A stretch of 56,992 nucleotides of DNA from Pantoea sp. Ap-967. Its GTDB lineage: Bacteria > Pseudomonadota > Gammaproteobacteria > Pseudomonadales > Pseudomonadaceae. A program made the position numbers and the translations under genes. Where the stretch lies: the NCBI RefSeq assembly GCF_011752565.1, contig NZ_VWXK01000037.1:1-56992 (forward strand), read 5' to 3'. Each line of letters starts with the position of its first letter. Position 1 is the stretch's first letter. The notes beneath the pieces are model-generated. The model made no database searches. It was not told where the DNA came from and saw nothing but the letters and a program-made list of their open reading frames with translations. Positions 49,869-56,992 of the stretch are shown piece after piece.

Positions 49869-52301
49869 TCAGTAAGCCATGCTCCAAGTCAGGGTGTAGG
49901 TGCGGCCACGCCCCTGGTAGTCATACAGGTAGGCAGGCCCGTAGGTGGGCGAGTAGAACAGCGTCGCCCGCTGCCCCCAGACCGTGCTGTATTGCTTGTT
50001 CAGCAGGTTCTGCACCCCGGCGCTGAAGGTGCCGAACCCGGTTTCCTGGCTACCCAGCAGATCGAACGTGGTGTACCCGTCGATTTCATGGTCGGCATCG
50101 TCCTTGAGGCTGAACGCATGGTTGGCCTGCAACCGTGCGCTGCGGCCATCGCCTTTCCAGCCAACGAACGCGGTGGCCTTGGACAATGATGCATAGCGGG
50201 CATCACGCTTGATCCAACCGCCGTTGGCAGCCTCTTCCTCGGAACGGGTCAGGTGCAAGGTGCCGCCGGCTTCCCAGCCGGTCTGGAAGTGCCGGGTCAG
50301 GGCACCTTCGAAACCAAAGTCGCGACTCTTCTGGTCTTCGACGTTGATGGTCAGGGTTTGCGAATCGACGTTGATGATCTTGTCCGACCAGATGTAGTAC
50401 AACGCCGCCTGGGCGTCCCAGTCGAGGTCGGCGTAGCGCCAACCCAGCTCGACCTGGCGGCTCTTGATGCCGGCCAGTGGGTTGTCGGCCACGCTCAAGC
50501 CCTGCTTGCCGTAGTACTTGGCCGGGTCTGGCAGGTCGAAGCCCTCGCCGTAGTTGGTCCAGACCTGGTGGCCGTTCTTGAAGTCGTAGATGGCACCGAT
50601 GTTGTACAGGTTCACCTGGTAGTCGTTGCTGCCGCCGGGCACGCCCTTGAAATCGCTGACGTCGACGTCCATCTGCTGGCGCCGGGCGCCGCCTGACAAG
50701 GTGAGGTTGTCGGTGGCGTGCCAGTCGAGCTGGGCATACACCGACACGCCGTCGACCCGGTAGCTGGGGTAGCGCGCGGCCTTGCTCTGCTCATCCATGC
50801 TCAGGCCGCCACTTTCAGACGAGCTCAGGGCGTCGAAGGTGGTCTGCTCGGCATTGAAGCGCTCGCGGTCCAGGTCCAGGCCGTAGGTCAGCTTCAGGCT
50901 GTTCCACTGCTTGGCGAACAGGCCCTTGAGGCTGGTGACCTCGAAGTTCTGCTGCGACGCGGCGAAGTACACCCCGCGCGAACCGGTGGGCGTGGCGCGG
51001 TTGTAGTAGGGGAACGGGTAGAAGTTGTCGTCTTCCTTGCGGTATGAGGCCTGCAGGTAGAAGTCCTGGCCCAGGACGTCGGTGTGGTGGTAGTTGGCGT
51101 TGAGCAGCAGGCGCCGGGTACGTGGCTCCAGGTCCGACGAGTAGCCGCTGCGCAGCTCGGCATCTTCAAGGTCGGAGGGCGCGTTGTACTTGAGGTTGGG
51201 GAAATAGATGCCGGTGCTGCCGTGGTTGCCGGAGTCGTAGTACTGGGCCAGCAGGTCGAGTCTCTGCTGCTCGGTAAACTGCATGCCGAGGGTGCCGAGG
51301 ATATCGAGGGTGCGGTTGTACTGCAGGTCGGTCTGGGTGTTGTCGATGAAGATCTGGTCGCCCGCACCGTCGTAGAACGCTTCGTTCTGCTCGCCAGAAA
51401 TACCCAGGCGGCCGTGGATACGCTCGTTGCCGCCGCTGACCGACTGGGCGAAGCGGGTGGCCAGGTCGTCGCTGTTGTTGAAACCGCTGCTGGCACCGAG
51501 CTGGGTTTCGAAACGGGCCGGGCCGGGCTCGCCCTTCTTGGTCACGATATTGATGATGCCGCCGGTGGCGCCACCGCCGTAGATGGCGCTGGCACCAGAC
51601 AACACTTCGACACGCTCGACGTTGAACGGCGAGATGCTGTCGAACTGACGCGACAGGCCGCGGGAGCTGTTCTGGCTGACGCCATCGATCATCACCAGCA
51701 CGTTGCGCCCACGCATGTTCTGGCCGTAGTTGGTGCGCCCTTCCGGTGCAAGGTCCAGGCCCGGCACCAGCTTGCCGATGGCTTCCTTGAGGCTGACGCC
51801 GCTGTCGATCTGCTCGCGCAGTTGCTGTTGGTCGACGACCCAGACGGTGCCGGGGATTTCACTGATGGCGGTGCTGGTGCGCGAGGCGACGCTGACTTCG
51901 ATAGGCTTGAGGTTGACCGCCTGGGGCGCACCATCGGCCTTGCGCAAGGTGATGGTGCGGCTGTCGTTGTAGTGCCAGGCCATGCCGCTGCCGGCAAGCA
52001 GTTGCTGAAGTGCCTGGTCGACGCCGTAGCTGCCTTGCAGGGCCGGGCTGGTGAGGCCGGCAACATCGGCGGTGGTGTACAGCAGGTGCAGCCCCGCCTG
52101 GTCGGCGAACGCGGTCAGGGCCTGGTCCAGCGCTTGCGCGGGCACATCCAGCGCAACCTGGCGGCTCTGCACCTGCGCGCCTGCATCCGTTGCGGCCCAG
52201 GCCTGCAAGGGGCCGGCGAGCACGGCCAGGGCGCTGCAGGACAGCAGGGCATGGTGGAAACGACCGCCGCGACGGTACGAGGGCATGGGCATCAAGGGCA
52301 C
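49869..52301 (-). CDS. TonB-dependent siderophore receptor with STN domain
   Basis: An 810-residue outer-membrane receptor of the FpvA/FoxA type. A signal peptide ends near residue 36 (QAWA). A periplasmic STN signalling domain follows (about residues 49-121: ALDVPAQALDQALTAFADQAGLHLLY). The plug comes next (SGVSLKEAIGKLVPGLDL, then NMRGRNVLVMIDGVSQN), and last the barrel. The STN domain talks to the anti-sigma regulator encoded upstream. The start is unclear: the GTG at 52301 has GGAAG at good spacing, and ATGs at 52292 and 52286 also fit. The siderophore is unknown. Confidence 0.9.
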   Translation of the reverse strand: MPLMPMPSYRRGGRFHHALLSCSALAVLAGPLQAWAATDAGAQVQSRQVALDVPAQALDQALTAFADQAGLHLLYTTADVAGLTSPALQGSYGVDQALQQLLAGSGMAWHYNDSRTITLRKADGAPQAVNLKPIEVSVASRTSTAISEIPGTVWVVDQQQLREQIDSGVSLKEAIGKLVPGLDLAPEGRTNYGQNMRGRNVLVMIDGVSQNSSRGLSRQFDSISPFNVERVEVLSGASAIYGGGATGGIINIVTKKGEPGPARFETQLGASSGFNNSDDLATRFAQSVSGGNERIHGRLGISGEQNEAFYDGAGDQIFIDNTQTDLQYNRTLDILGTLGMQFTEQQRLDLLAQYYDSGNHGSTGIYFPNLKYNAPSDLEDAELRSGYSSDLEPRTRRLLLNANYHHTDVLGQDFYLQASYRKEDDNFYPFPYYNRATPTGSRGVYFAASQQNFEVTSLKGLFAKQWNSLKLTYGLDLDRERFNAEQTTFDALSSSESGGLSMDEQSKAARYPSYRVDGVSVYAQLDWHATDNLTLSGGARRQQMDVDVSDFKGVPGGSNDYQVNLYNIGAIYDFKNGHQVWTNYGEGFDLPDPAKYYGKQGLSVADNPLAGIKSRQVELGWRYADLDWDAQAALYYIWSDKIINVDSQTLTINVEDQKSRDFGFEGALTRHFQTGWEAGGTLHLTRSEEEAANGGWIKRDARYASLSKATAFVGWKGDGRSARLQANHAFSLKDDADHEIDGYTTFDLLGSQETGFGTFSAGVQNLLNKQYSTVWGQRATLFYSPTYGPAYLYDYQGRGRTYTLTWSMAY

Positions 52302-52422
52302 GAATAAGCTTCCAGACAAGTCGTAAATGAGAATGGGTTGCTGATCAGTCCCACTACGACGATCTGGCTTGTGCGAACTTGCAGTGCCAAATGAAAAATA
52401 TTCTGCCAAGGCCCCTGGGGGC

Positions 52423-53295
52423 TCAATGCACCACGGCCAACCACGGCAAGTAAGTGACCTTCAGGCCATAACGCTGCTCCAGGGTGCGCAGCAAGGCCTG
52501 GGGTTCGTCGAGGTCGAACACGCCACTGACCTCCAGGGCTGCGAGCTTCTGGTCAGAGAGCAGGATGCGGCCTTGCTGGTAGCGCTCAAGCTCCGCCAGC
52601 ACCTGGCCAAGGGGCTTGCCGTTGAAGATCAACTTGCCCCGCTGCCAGGCGGTCTGGGCACTGGCGTCCGGCGCCACGGCGAGCTCCCGCTCACCCACTT
52701 TGGCCTCACCCTTGGCCAGCACCACTTGGCCATCGCGGCGCACGCTAAAGGTGGCGTGGCTGCCCTGTACCGCCTCCCCCGCCGTCTCCACCACGAAGGG
52801 GCGCGGGTCGGCGGCGGTTTCGAACAACGCTTCGCCTGCTTGCAAGGCCACCCGGCGTTCGCTAGCGTTGTAGCGCACATCGAGGGCGCTGGCGCTGTTC
52901 AGCAGTACGCGCGAGCCGTCTGCCAGGGTGATGCTGCGCCGCTCGCCCAGCCCGGTGTAGTAGTCCGCCAGCCACACGGGCGCCCGTTGCCAGCCGCCGA
53001 CGCCAGCAACCAGCAGCACCACCGCAGCGGCGATGCCTGCTGCCCAGTGGCGTCGGCGGCGAATGGGTTGGGCCTGGAACGCCTGGGCGGTTGGCGCCTG
53101 GCCAATGTCCTGCCACAGCGCCTGGGCTTCAAGGGCCGCCTCGGCATGCGCCGGGCTCAACTGGCACCAGCGCTGGTAACGCGCCTGATCCGCTGCCGTG
53201 GCATGGCCCGAATGCAGCAATACCTGCCAGTCGAGGGCATCGTCGGACAGGTCGCTGAGCGGCTGGGGCGGGTGCATGGTCGGGGTATCAGTCAT
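52423..53295 (-). CDS. fecR: FecR-type anti-sigma regulator
   Basis: A 290-residue single-pass inner-membrane protein. The cytoplasmic N-terminal domain has the conserved ALDWQVLLHSG. A membrane helix lies near residues 90-110 (HWAAGIAAAVVLLVAG). The periplasmic FecR domain (TLADGSRVLLNSASALDVRYN) is followed by a C-terminal STN-like part. It controls the neighbouring FecI-type sigma factor in response to the loaded receptor. The ATG at 53295 overlaps the sigma factor gene by 8 bp. Confidence 0.92.
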   Translation of the reverse strand: MTDTPTMHPPQPLSDLSDDALDWQVLLHSGHATAADQARYQRWCQLSPAHAEAALEAQALWQDIGQAPTAQAFQAQPIRRRRHWAAGIAAAVVLLVAGVGGWQRAPVWLADYYTGLGERRSITLADGSRVLLNSASALDVRYNASERRVALQAGEALFETAADPRPFVVETAGEAVQGSHATFSVRRDGQVVLAKGEAKVGERELAVAPDASAQTAWQRGKLIFNGKPLGQVLAELERYQQGRILLSDQKLAALEVSGVFDLDEPQALLRTLEQRYGLKVTYLPWLAVVH

Positions 53296-53806
53296 GGTTA
53301 TGCTTGAGCCAGTCACGGCAGTGGCGCAAGGCCTGGCCAATGTATTTTGCCACCATGCTCTCGGAAACGCCCAGCCGTTGTGCGATCTGCGCCTGGGTCA
53401 GGCCCTCGACGCGGTTGAGCAACAGCGCCTCGCGGGCGTTGCCGGGCAGCTGCAGCAGGGCCTGGTCGAGCATCTGCAAGCGCTCGCGGGCCAGCAGGGT
53501 TGCCTCGGGTGCAGGTGCCGGGCAGGCCACCTCCCCGGCGCCGTCGCTGTCTTCATGGCTGGCGGCGATGCGTTGCTCGCGGCGCAGGGCATCGATGGCC
53601 AGGTTGCCGGCAACGCGAAAGATGAAACTGCGCGCGTGCAGTACCGGCACGGCCTGCTCGTCGATCTTGGCAAGCTTCAGGTAAGTCTCCTGGGCCACAT
53701 CGGCAGCACGCTGCCGGTCGCTCATGCGCCGGGTGAGAAACTGCAGCAGGTCGTCGTAGTGCTCCTGGAAACTTGCCAGCAGCCCGGACACGGGAGACGT
53801 CAGCAT
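53288..53806 (-). CDS. fecI: FecI-type ECF sigma factor
   Basis: A 172-residue extracytoplasmic-function sigma factor. Region 2 contains RQRAADVAQETYLKLAKI. Region 4 has the helix-turn-helix TQAQIAQRLGVSESMVAKYIGQALRHC. It should direct RNA polymerase to the promoter of the adjacent receptor gene. I chose the ATG at 53806 because region 2 starts about ten residues later; no strong ribosome-binding site is visible. An iron-responsive palindrome may lie upstream. Confidence 0.9.
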   Translation of the reverse strand: MLTSPVSGLLASFQEHYDDLLQFLTRRMSDRQRAADVAQETYLKLAKIDEQAVPVLHARSFIFRVAGNLAIDALRREQRIAASHEDSDGAGEVACPAPAPEATLLARERLQMLDQALLQLPGNAREALLLNRVEGLTQAQIAQRLGVSESMVAKYIGQALRHCRDWLKHNHD

Positions 53807-53844
53807 GGGGTGCAAATACTGCCAGTAGGAGAAATTATCGGGCG

Positions 53845-53871
53845 TTAATGAGAAACAGTATCTTTCATTAA
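53845..53871. promoter_or_regulatory. Possible Fur site before the sigma factor gene
   Basis: TTAATGA (53845-53851) and TCATTAA (53865-53871) form an exact inverted pair with a partly symmetric centre (GAAAC ... CTTT). Position and symmetry fit a weak Fur box 40-65 bp before fecI. The match to the Fur consensus is poor. Confidence 0.35.
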
Positions 53872-53942
53872 GCCTGCCACTTTCAACGCTGCCGTGCATT
53901 TGCCACACTGCAGCCACCACTTGGCTGCCAAGGTTGGTTCAC

Positions 53943-54431
53943 ATGACTGCACGATTGTACCGTCTCACCCGCCTGCTCCTGGCCTTGGCCTTGCTCGGCG
54001 CGCTCAACGCCTGCGCGCTGTTTCAGGCCCGCGACCCGCTGACGATCAGCGTGATCGGCATCGACCCGCTGCCGGGCCAGGACCTGGAAATGCGCATGGC
54101 CGTGAAGATGCGGGTACAGAACCCCAACGAAACCCCGCTCGACTTCAACGGCATCGCGCTGAACCTGGAAGTCAACGGCCAGCCACTGGCCTCCGGCGTC
54201 AGCGACCAGCAAGGGCATATCGGGCGCTATGATGAAGCGGTGATCAGCGTGCCGGTCAGCATCACGGCGTTCGCCTTCATCCGCCAGGCCTACGGGCTGA
54301 GTACGTTGGGCTCACTGCAGGGCATGCCCTACAAGCTGCGCGGGAAACTGGCCGGCGGGCCGTTGGGTACGGTGCGGTTCAGCGACGAGGGCAAGCTAGA
54401 CCTGCCCAAAGGTGGCAATCTCGACTGGTAA
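53943..54431 (+). CDS. LEA14-like (WHy domain) lipoprotein
   Basis: A 162-residue lipoprotein. The lipobox ALNAC gives lipid attachment near residue 25. The mature part is a LEA14/water-stress type beta-sandwich (VKMRVQNPNETPLDFNGIALNLEVNGQPLASG). The family is linked to desiccation or osmotic stress in plants; its role in bacteria is little known. AAGG lies about ten bases before the ATG. It is divergent from the sigma factor gene. Confidence 0.83.
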   Translation: MTARLYRLTRLLLALALLGALNACALFQARDPLTISVIGIDPLPGQDLEMRMAVKMRVQNPNETPLDFNGIALNLEVNGQPLASGVSDQQGHIGRYDEAVISVPVSITAFAFIRQAYGLSTLGSLQGMPYKLRGKLAGGPLGTVRFSDEGKLDLPKGGNLDW

Positions 54432-54436
54432 GGGGA

Positions 54437-54700
54437 TCAGCGGTTTGCGCTGGCCGCGGCCATCATCTTGTTCACTTCGCTGCGCACGAGGCTTGCGTAT
54501 TCGGGCGGGGTCATGCCATCGAGTTCAGCCCGTACCCACTCTGCCCACTTGCCCTTGCGCCGCGGCTTTTCCGCGATCAGGCGGGCAGCGTCACCTTTGG
54601 CCTTGCCCAGGTTGTTTTGCCACATTTCGAACAGCCGCGCCTTTTCGGCCTCGATCTGCGCCCGTTCCTCGAAGCTCATGTTGGCCAGATTGAAACTCAT
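54437..54700 (-). CDS. Small conserved hypothetical protein
   Basis: An 87-residue, highly charged, mostly helical protein (MSFEERAQIEAEKARLFEMWQNNLGK near the start). No domain was recognised, and it has no signal peptide or membrane helix. It is convergent with the lipoprotein gene (5 bp apart). Its codon use is normal for the region, and a modest AGGT lies before the ATG. Confidence 0.7.
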   Translation of the reverse strand: MSFNLANMSFEERAQIEAEKARLFEMWQNNLGKAKGDAARLIAEKPRRKGKWAEWVRAELDGMTPPEYASLVRSEVNKMMAAASANR

Positions 54701-54826
54701 GAAGGTACCTGCCTGCTGAAAATGGCCGCTATCTTACACCGTGACAGCGCCACATCACCAAGCCGAAGCAACTTTCCCGGCGCAGCGGCATCCATTGTTC
54801 AACTACCCATCGACGAGGACGTGTTC

Positions 54827-55144
54827 ATGGCCCGAAAAACTGCCGTACCGGATAACGATCAAATCAAGGACCAGGTATTCAGTGAGCTGCAGGCACTGAT
54901 CGAAGAGTCGGAAAAACTGCTGACCGAGAGCGCTACCCTGGTAGGCGAAGAGGCGGAAACCCTGCGCGCCCAGGTGAGCCTGAAACTGCGCCAGGCGCGC
55001 CAGGCTGCCGGTGAGGTGCGCGCCAAGGCGCAACCGGTGGTGGACGCTACCCAGGACTACATTGGCGGGCACCCCTGGCAGACCGTTGCCGTGTCGGCCG
55101 GCTTCGGCCTGGTGGTCGGCCTGCTGCTGGGGCGCCGCAACTGA
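54827..55144 (+). CDS. DUF883 (ElaB/YqjD-like) membrane-anchored protein
   Basis: A 105-residue protein with a long helical, charged N-terminal part and a C-terminal membrane helix (PWQTVAVSAGFGLVVGLLLGRRN). ElaB/YqjD proteins in E. coli anchor ribosomes to the inner membrane in stationary phase. GAGGA is eight bases before the chosen ATG. It is convergent with miaE, 3 bp between stops. Confidence 0.88.
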   Translation: MARKTAVPDNDQIKDQVFSELQALIEESEKLLTESATLVGEEAETLRAQVSLKLRQARQAAGEVRAKAQPVVDATQDYIGGHPWQTVAVSAGFGLVVGLLLGRRN

Positions 55145-55147
55145 GCG

Positions 55148-55765
55148 TCAGGCGGCCTGCACCATCGGGATACCACTGTGGAAGCGCAGTTCCTGGTCCG
55201 GCGACTGGATCAGTTCGGCTTCCGCTTCCCGCACCAGGGTGATGCGGCGGGCAATGTCCGCCTCATCGCCGTAGTGGTGGGCCAGCTTCAGGTAACCCTG
55301 GTAATGGCGCGCCTCGCTCTTGAGCAGGCCGTGATAGAACCTGCCAAGCTCCTCATCGAGGTGCGGTACCAACGCCGCGAAGCGCTCGCAGCTGCGTGCC
55401 TCGATGAACGCCCCAACCACCAGCGTATCCACCAGCTTGACCGGCTCATGGGCACGCACCAGGCGCCGCAGGCCGGAAGCGTAGCGCCCCGCCGACACCG
55501 GGCGTAGCGGCACGCCACGGCGCTTCATCAGGCGCAGCACCTGCTCGTGGTGTACCAGCTCTTCGCGGGCCAGGCGCGACATCATGTTGATCAGGTCCAG
55601 GTGCGTGTTGTACTTGGCAATCAGGCTGAGCGCCGTGCTGGCGGCCTTGAACTCACAATTCTTGTGGTCGATCAGCAGGGTTTCCTGGTCGGCAAGTGCG
55701 GCCTCGATCCAGGCATCTGGTGTCGGGCAGCCGAGGAAGGCGTCGATTTCGGGGGTCAGGGACAT
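55148..55765 (-). CDS. miaE: tRNA-(ms2io6A)-hydroxylase
   Basis: A 205-residue non-haem di-iron enzyme that hydroxylates the isopentenyl group of ms2i6A at tRNA position 37, giving ms2io6A. Visible metal-ligand segments are DHKNCEFKAAST, LAREELVHHEQV and FIEARSCERF, with a further EARHYQGY. The length matches the family. It is monocistronic. Confidence 0.93.
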   Translation of the reverse strand: MSLTPEIDAFLGCPTPDAWIEAALADQETLLIDHKNCEFKAASTALSLIAKYNTHLDLINMMSRLAREELVHHEQVLRLMKRRGVPLRPVSAGRYASGLRRLVRAHEPVKLVDTLVVGAFIEARSCERFAALVPHLDEELGRFYHGLLKSEARHYQGYLKLAHHYGDEADIARRITLVREAEAELIQSPDQELRFHSGIPMVQAA

Positions 55766-55919
55766 AAACGTGCAACCACACAGTGCAGACAGGACCGGCG
55801 ATTATACCGACGGTGGCCGGTAGCACCAGTGGCTATGCTTGATGTACGTCAAGCGGCGATGTGGGGAGCGCCGACTATAGTCAGGCATTGGTCGCCACCT
55901 TTGAAGGGAGTTCACGCCC

Positions 55920-56783
55920 ATGCAAGCGGTCCGCAGCATCCTCGTCGTCCTCGACCCCGAACATGCCCATAGCCGGGCGTTGACCCGCGCCAAGCTGATT
56001 GCCGGGGTAACCGGCGCACGCCTGCACCTGCTGATGTGTGACAGGAAGCATGACCACGGTGCGCTGCTCAGCCTGCTCAGTAGCCAGTTGCATGATGATG
56101 GTTACGACAACGTCACCCATGAACAGAAATGGAAAGACAACCTGCATGAGTCGATCATCCATGTTCAGCAGGCCGAGGGGTGCGAGCTGGTAATCAAGGA
56201 ACACCGGCCAGACAATCCGCTGAAGAAGGCCTTGCTGACACCCAGCGACTGGAAGCTGCTGCGCCAATGCCCCTGCGCAGTGCTGATGGTCAAGAGCGAA
56301 CGGCCGTGGACCGGGGGCGTGATCCTGGCAGCTGTGGATGTGGGCAATCAGGATGAAGACCATCGTCGGCTGCACGCGAGCATCATCGACCACGGCTATG
56401 GCATTGCTGGGTTGGCCAAGGGCGACCTGCACGTGATCAGCGCCCACCCCTCGCCCATGCTGTCGGCGTCGGACCCGGTCTACCAGCTGAGCGAAACCAT
56501 TGAAAAGCGCTACCGGGAAGCCTGCAGTGCGTTTCAGGCGGAGTTCGATATCAGCGAAGATCGCCTGCATGTTGCCGAAGGCCCGGCAGATGTACTGATT
56601 CCCCACTTCGAAAAGCAACTGGACGCGGTGGTCACTGTGATGGGTACGGTTGCGCGCACCGGCATTTCCGGGGCCTTGATCGGTAATACGTCAGAGGTGG
56701 TGCTCGATTCGCTGGAGGGGGATGTGCTGGTGCTCAAAAGTGAGGAAGCCACTGCACACCTGGCAGAGTTGGCACGCGGCTAA
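55920..56783 (+). CDS. Tandem universal stress protein
   Basis: A 287-residue cytosolic protein with two Usp domains (about residues 1-145 and 150-280). The second ends with VTVMGTVARTGISGALIGNTSEVVLD, which has the G-x2-G-x8-G nucleotide-binding pattern; the first has a less complete one. It resembles E. coli UspE. AGGGAG lies nine bases before the ATG. A single REP element and the rRNA terminator follow. Confidence 0.9.
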   Translation: MQAVRSILVVLDPEHAHSRALTRAKLIAGVTGARLHLLMCDRKHDHGALLSLLSSQLHDDGYDNVTHEQKWKDNLHESIIHVQQAEGCELVIKEHRPDNPLKKALLTPSDWKLLRQCPCAVLMVKSERPWTGGVILAAVDVGNQDEDHRRLHASIIDHGYGIAGLAKGDLHVISAHPSPMLSASDPVYQLSETIEKRYREACSAFQAEFDISEDRLHVAEGPADVLIPHFEKQLDAVVTVMGTVARTGISGALIGNTSEVVLDSLEGDVLVLKSEEATAHLAELARG

Positions 56784-56820
56784 TACCCACCCCACACGGA
56801 TAGGGTTGGTGCCCAACCTG

Positions 56821-56846
56821 GTAGGAGCGAGCAAAGCTCGCGATGC
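56821..56846 (+). repeat. Single REP element, GTAGGAGCGAGC family
   Basis: GTAGGAGCGAGCAAAGCTCGCGATGC lies 37 bp after the Usp gene. No inverted partner is visible before the rRNA terminator. Confidence 0.8.
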
Positions 56847-56893
56847 GGTCGGCCAGGCGCCGCGCATCTCAAGAAATTAAACGCCAGAAAAGA

Positions 56894-56929
56894 CAAAACC
56901 CCTACCTGCTCGCGCAGATAGGGGTTTTG
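56894..56929 (-). terminator. rRNA operon terminator
   Basis: CAAAACCCCTACCTGC (56894-56909) pairs with 56914-56929 with one mismatch, around a four-base loop. On the minus strand it is followed by GTCTTTT. It lies just after the 5S gene and should end the rRNA transcript. Confidence 0.9.
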
Positions 56930-56938
56930 CGAAATGAA

Positions 56939-56992
56939 TCTTGACGATGACCTACTCTCACATGGGGAAACCCCACACTACCATCGGCGATG
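56939..56992 (-). rRNA. rrf: 5S ribosomal RNA, 3' part
   Basis: The minus strand reads CATCGCCGATGGTAGTGTGG, then a GGTTTCCCC hairpin half, and GAGAGTAGGTCATCGTCAAG. This is the conserved 3' half of Pseudomonas 5S rRNA. The gene is cut by the window edge, and the 23S and 16S genes should lie beyond it. The exact 3' end is uncertain by a few bases. Confidence 0.95.

Noticed and set aside
6811..56846. The regularly occurring palindromes considered as a CRISPR array
   Set aside because: The repeats are kilobases apart, inverted in pairs, and have no uniform spacers or cas genes; they are REP elements.

Overview
This is a window of about 57 kb from a Pseudomonas chromosome, most likely a member of the Pseudomonas putida group. 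The evidence is the GC-rich coding sequence, a GacA next to UvrC and PgsA, a 13-gene complex I operon with a fused nuoCD placed behind isocitrate lyase, and two families of short palindromic repeats of the kind known from P. putida. Nearly all of the window reads as core chromosome. The one clear mobile remnant is a decayed IS1182-type transposase at the left edge, beside tRNA-Gly.

Layout. 1-910: broken transposase (minus strand) and tRNA-Gly(GCC). 974-4489 (minus): pgsA, uvrC, gacA and an XRE regulator. 4634-7635: a GNAT acetyltransferase, a PiT phosphate transporter and a glutathione transferase. 7733-11675: an amino-acid permease divergent from a LysR regulator, then a class III aminotransferase, together resembling a GABA or omega-amino-acid locus. 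11679-14807: two small conserved proteins and a second-type elongation factor G. 14907-19163 (minus): a SulP anion transporter and an MgtA-type Mg2+ ATPase, the latter divergent from a small secretin-like protein. 20682-22007: aceA. 22771-37729: the nuoABCDEFGHIJKLMN operon, closed by a strong terminator.

The right third continues with a TonB receptor (37928), an AI-2E family permease, a U32/TrhP-type tRNA hydroxylation protein, a secreted alpha/beta hydrolase, a ZapE/AFG1 ATPase, and a PQQ-type aldose dehydrogenase with a small proline-rich secreted protein. After these come agmatinase, a polyamine-binding protein and a divergent LysR regulator. A complete FecI-FecR-TonB receptor signalling set follows (49869-53806). 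The window ends with a LEA14-like lipoprotein, a small hypothetical, a DUF883 protein, miaE, a tandem universal stress protein, and the terminator and 3' end of a 5S rRNA gene read leftwards from an rRNA operon outside the window.

I did not find a clearly new multigene system. The observations I think most worth checking are these: REP palindromes that supply the TAG stop codon of three unrelated genes; a near-consensus Fur box inside an AT-rich leader upstream of nuo; a 20-bp operator-like palindrome before the secreted hydrolase; and an orphan mini-secretin opposite mgtA. All functions are inferred from sequence reading and family knowledge; no database search was run.
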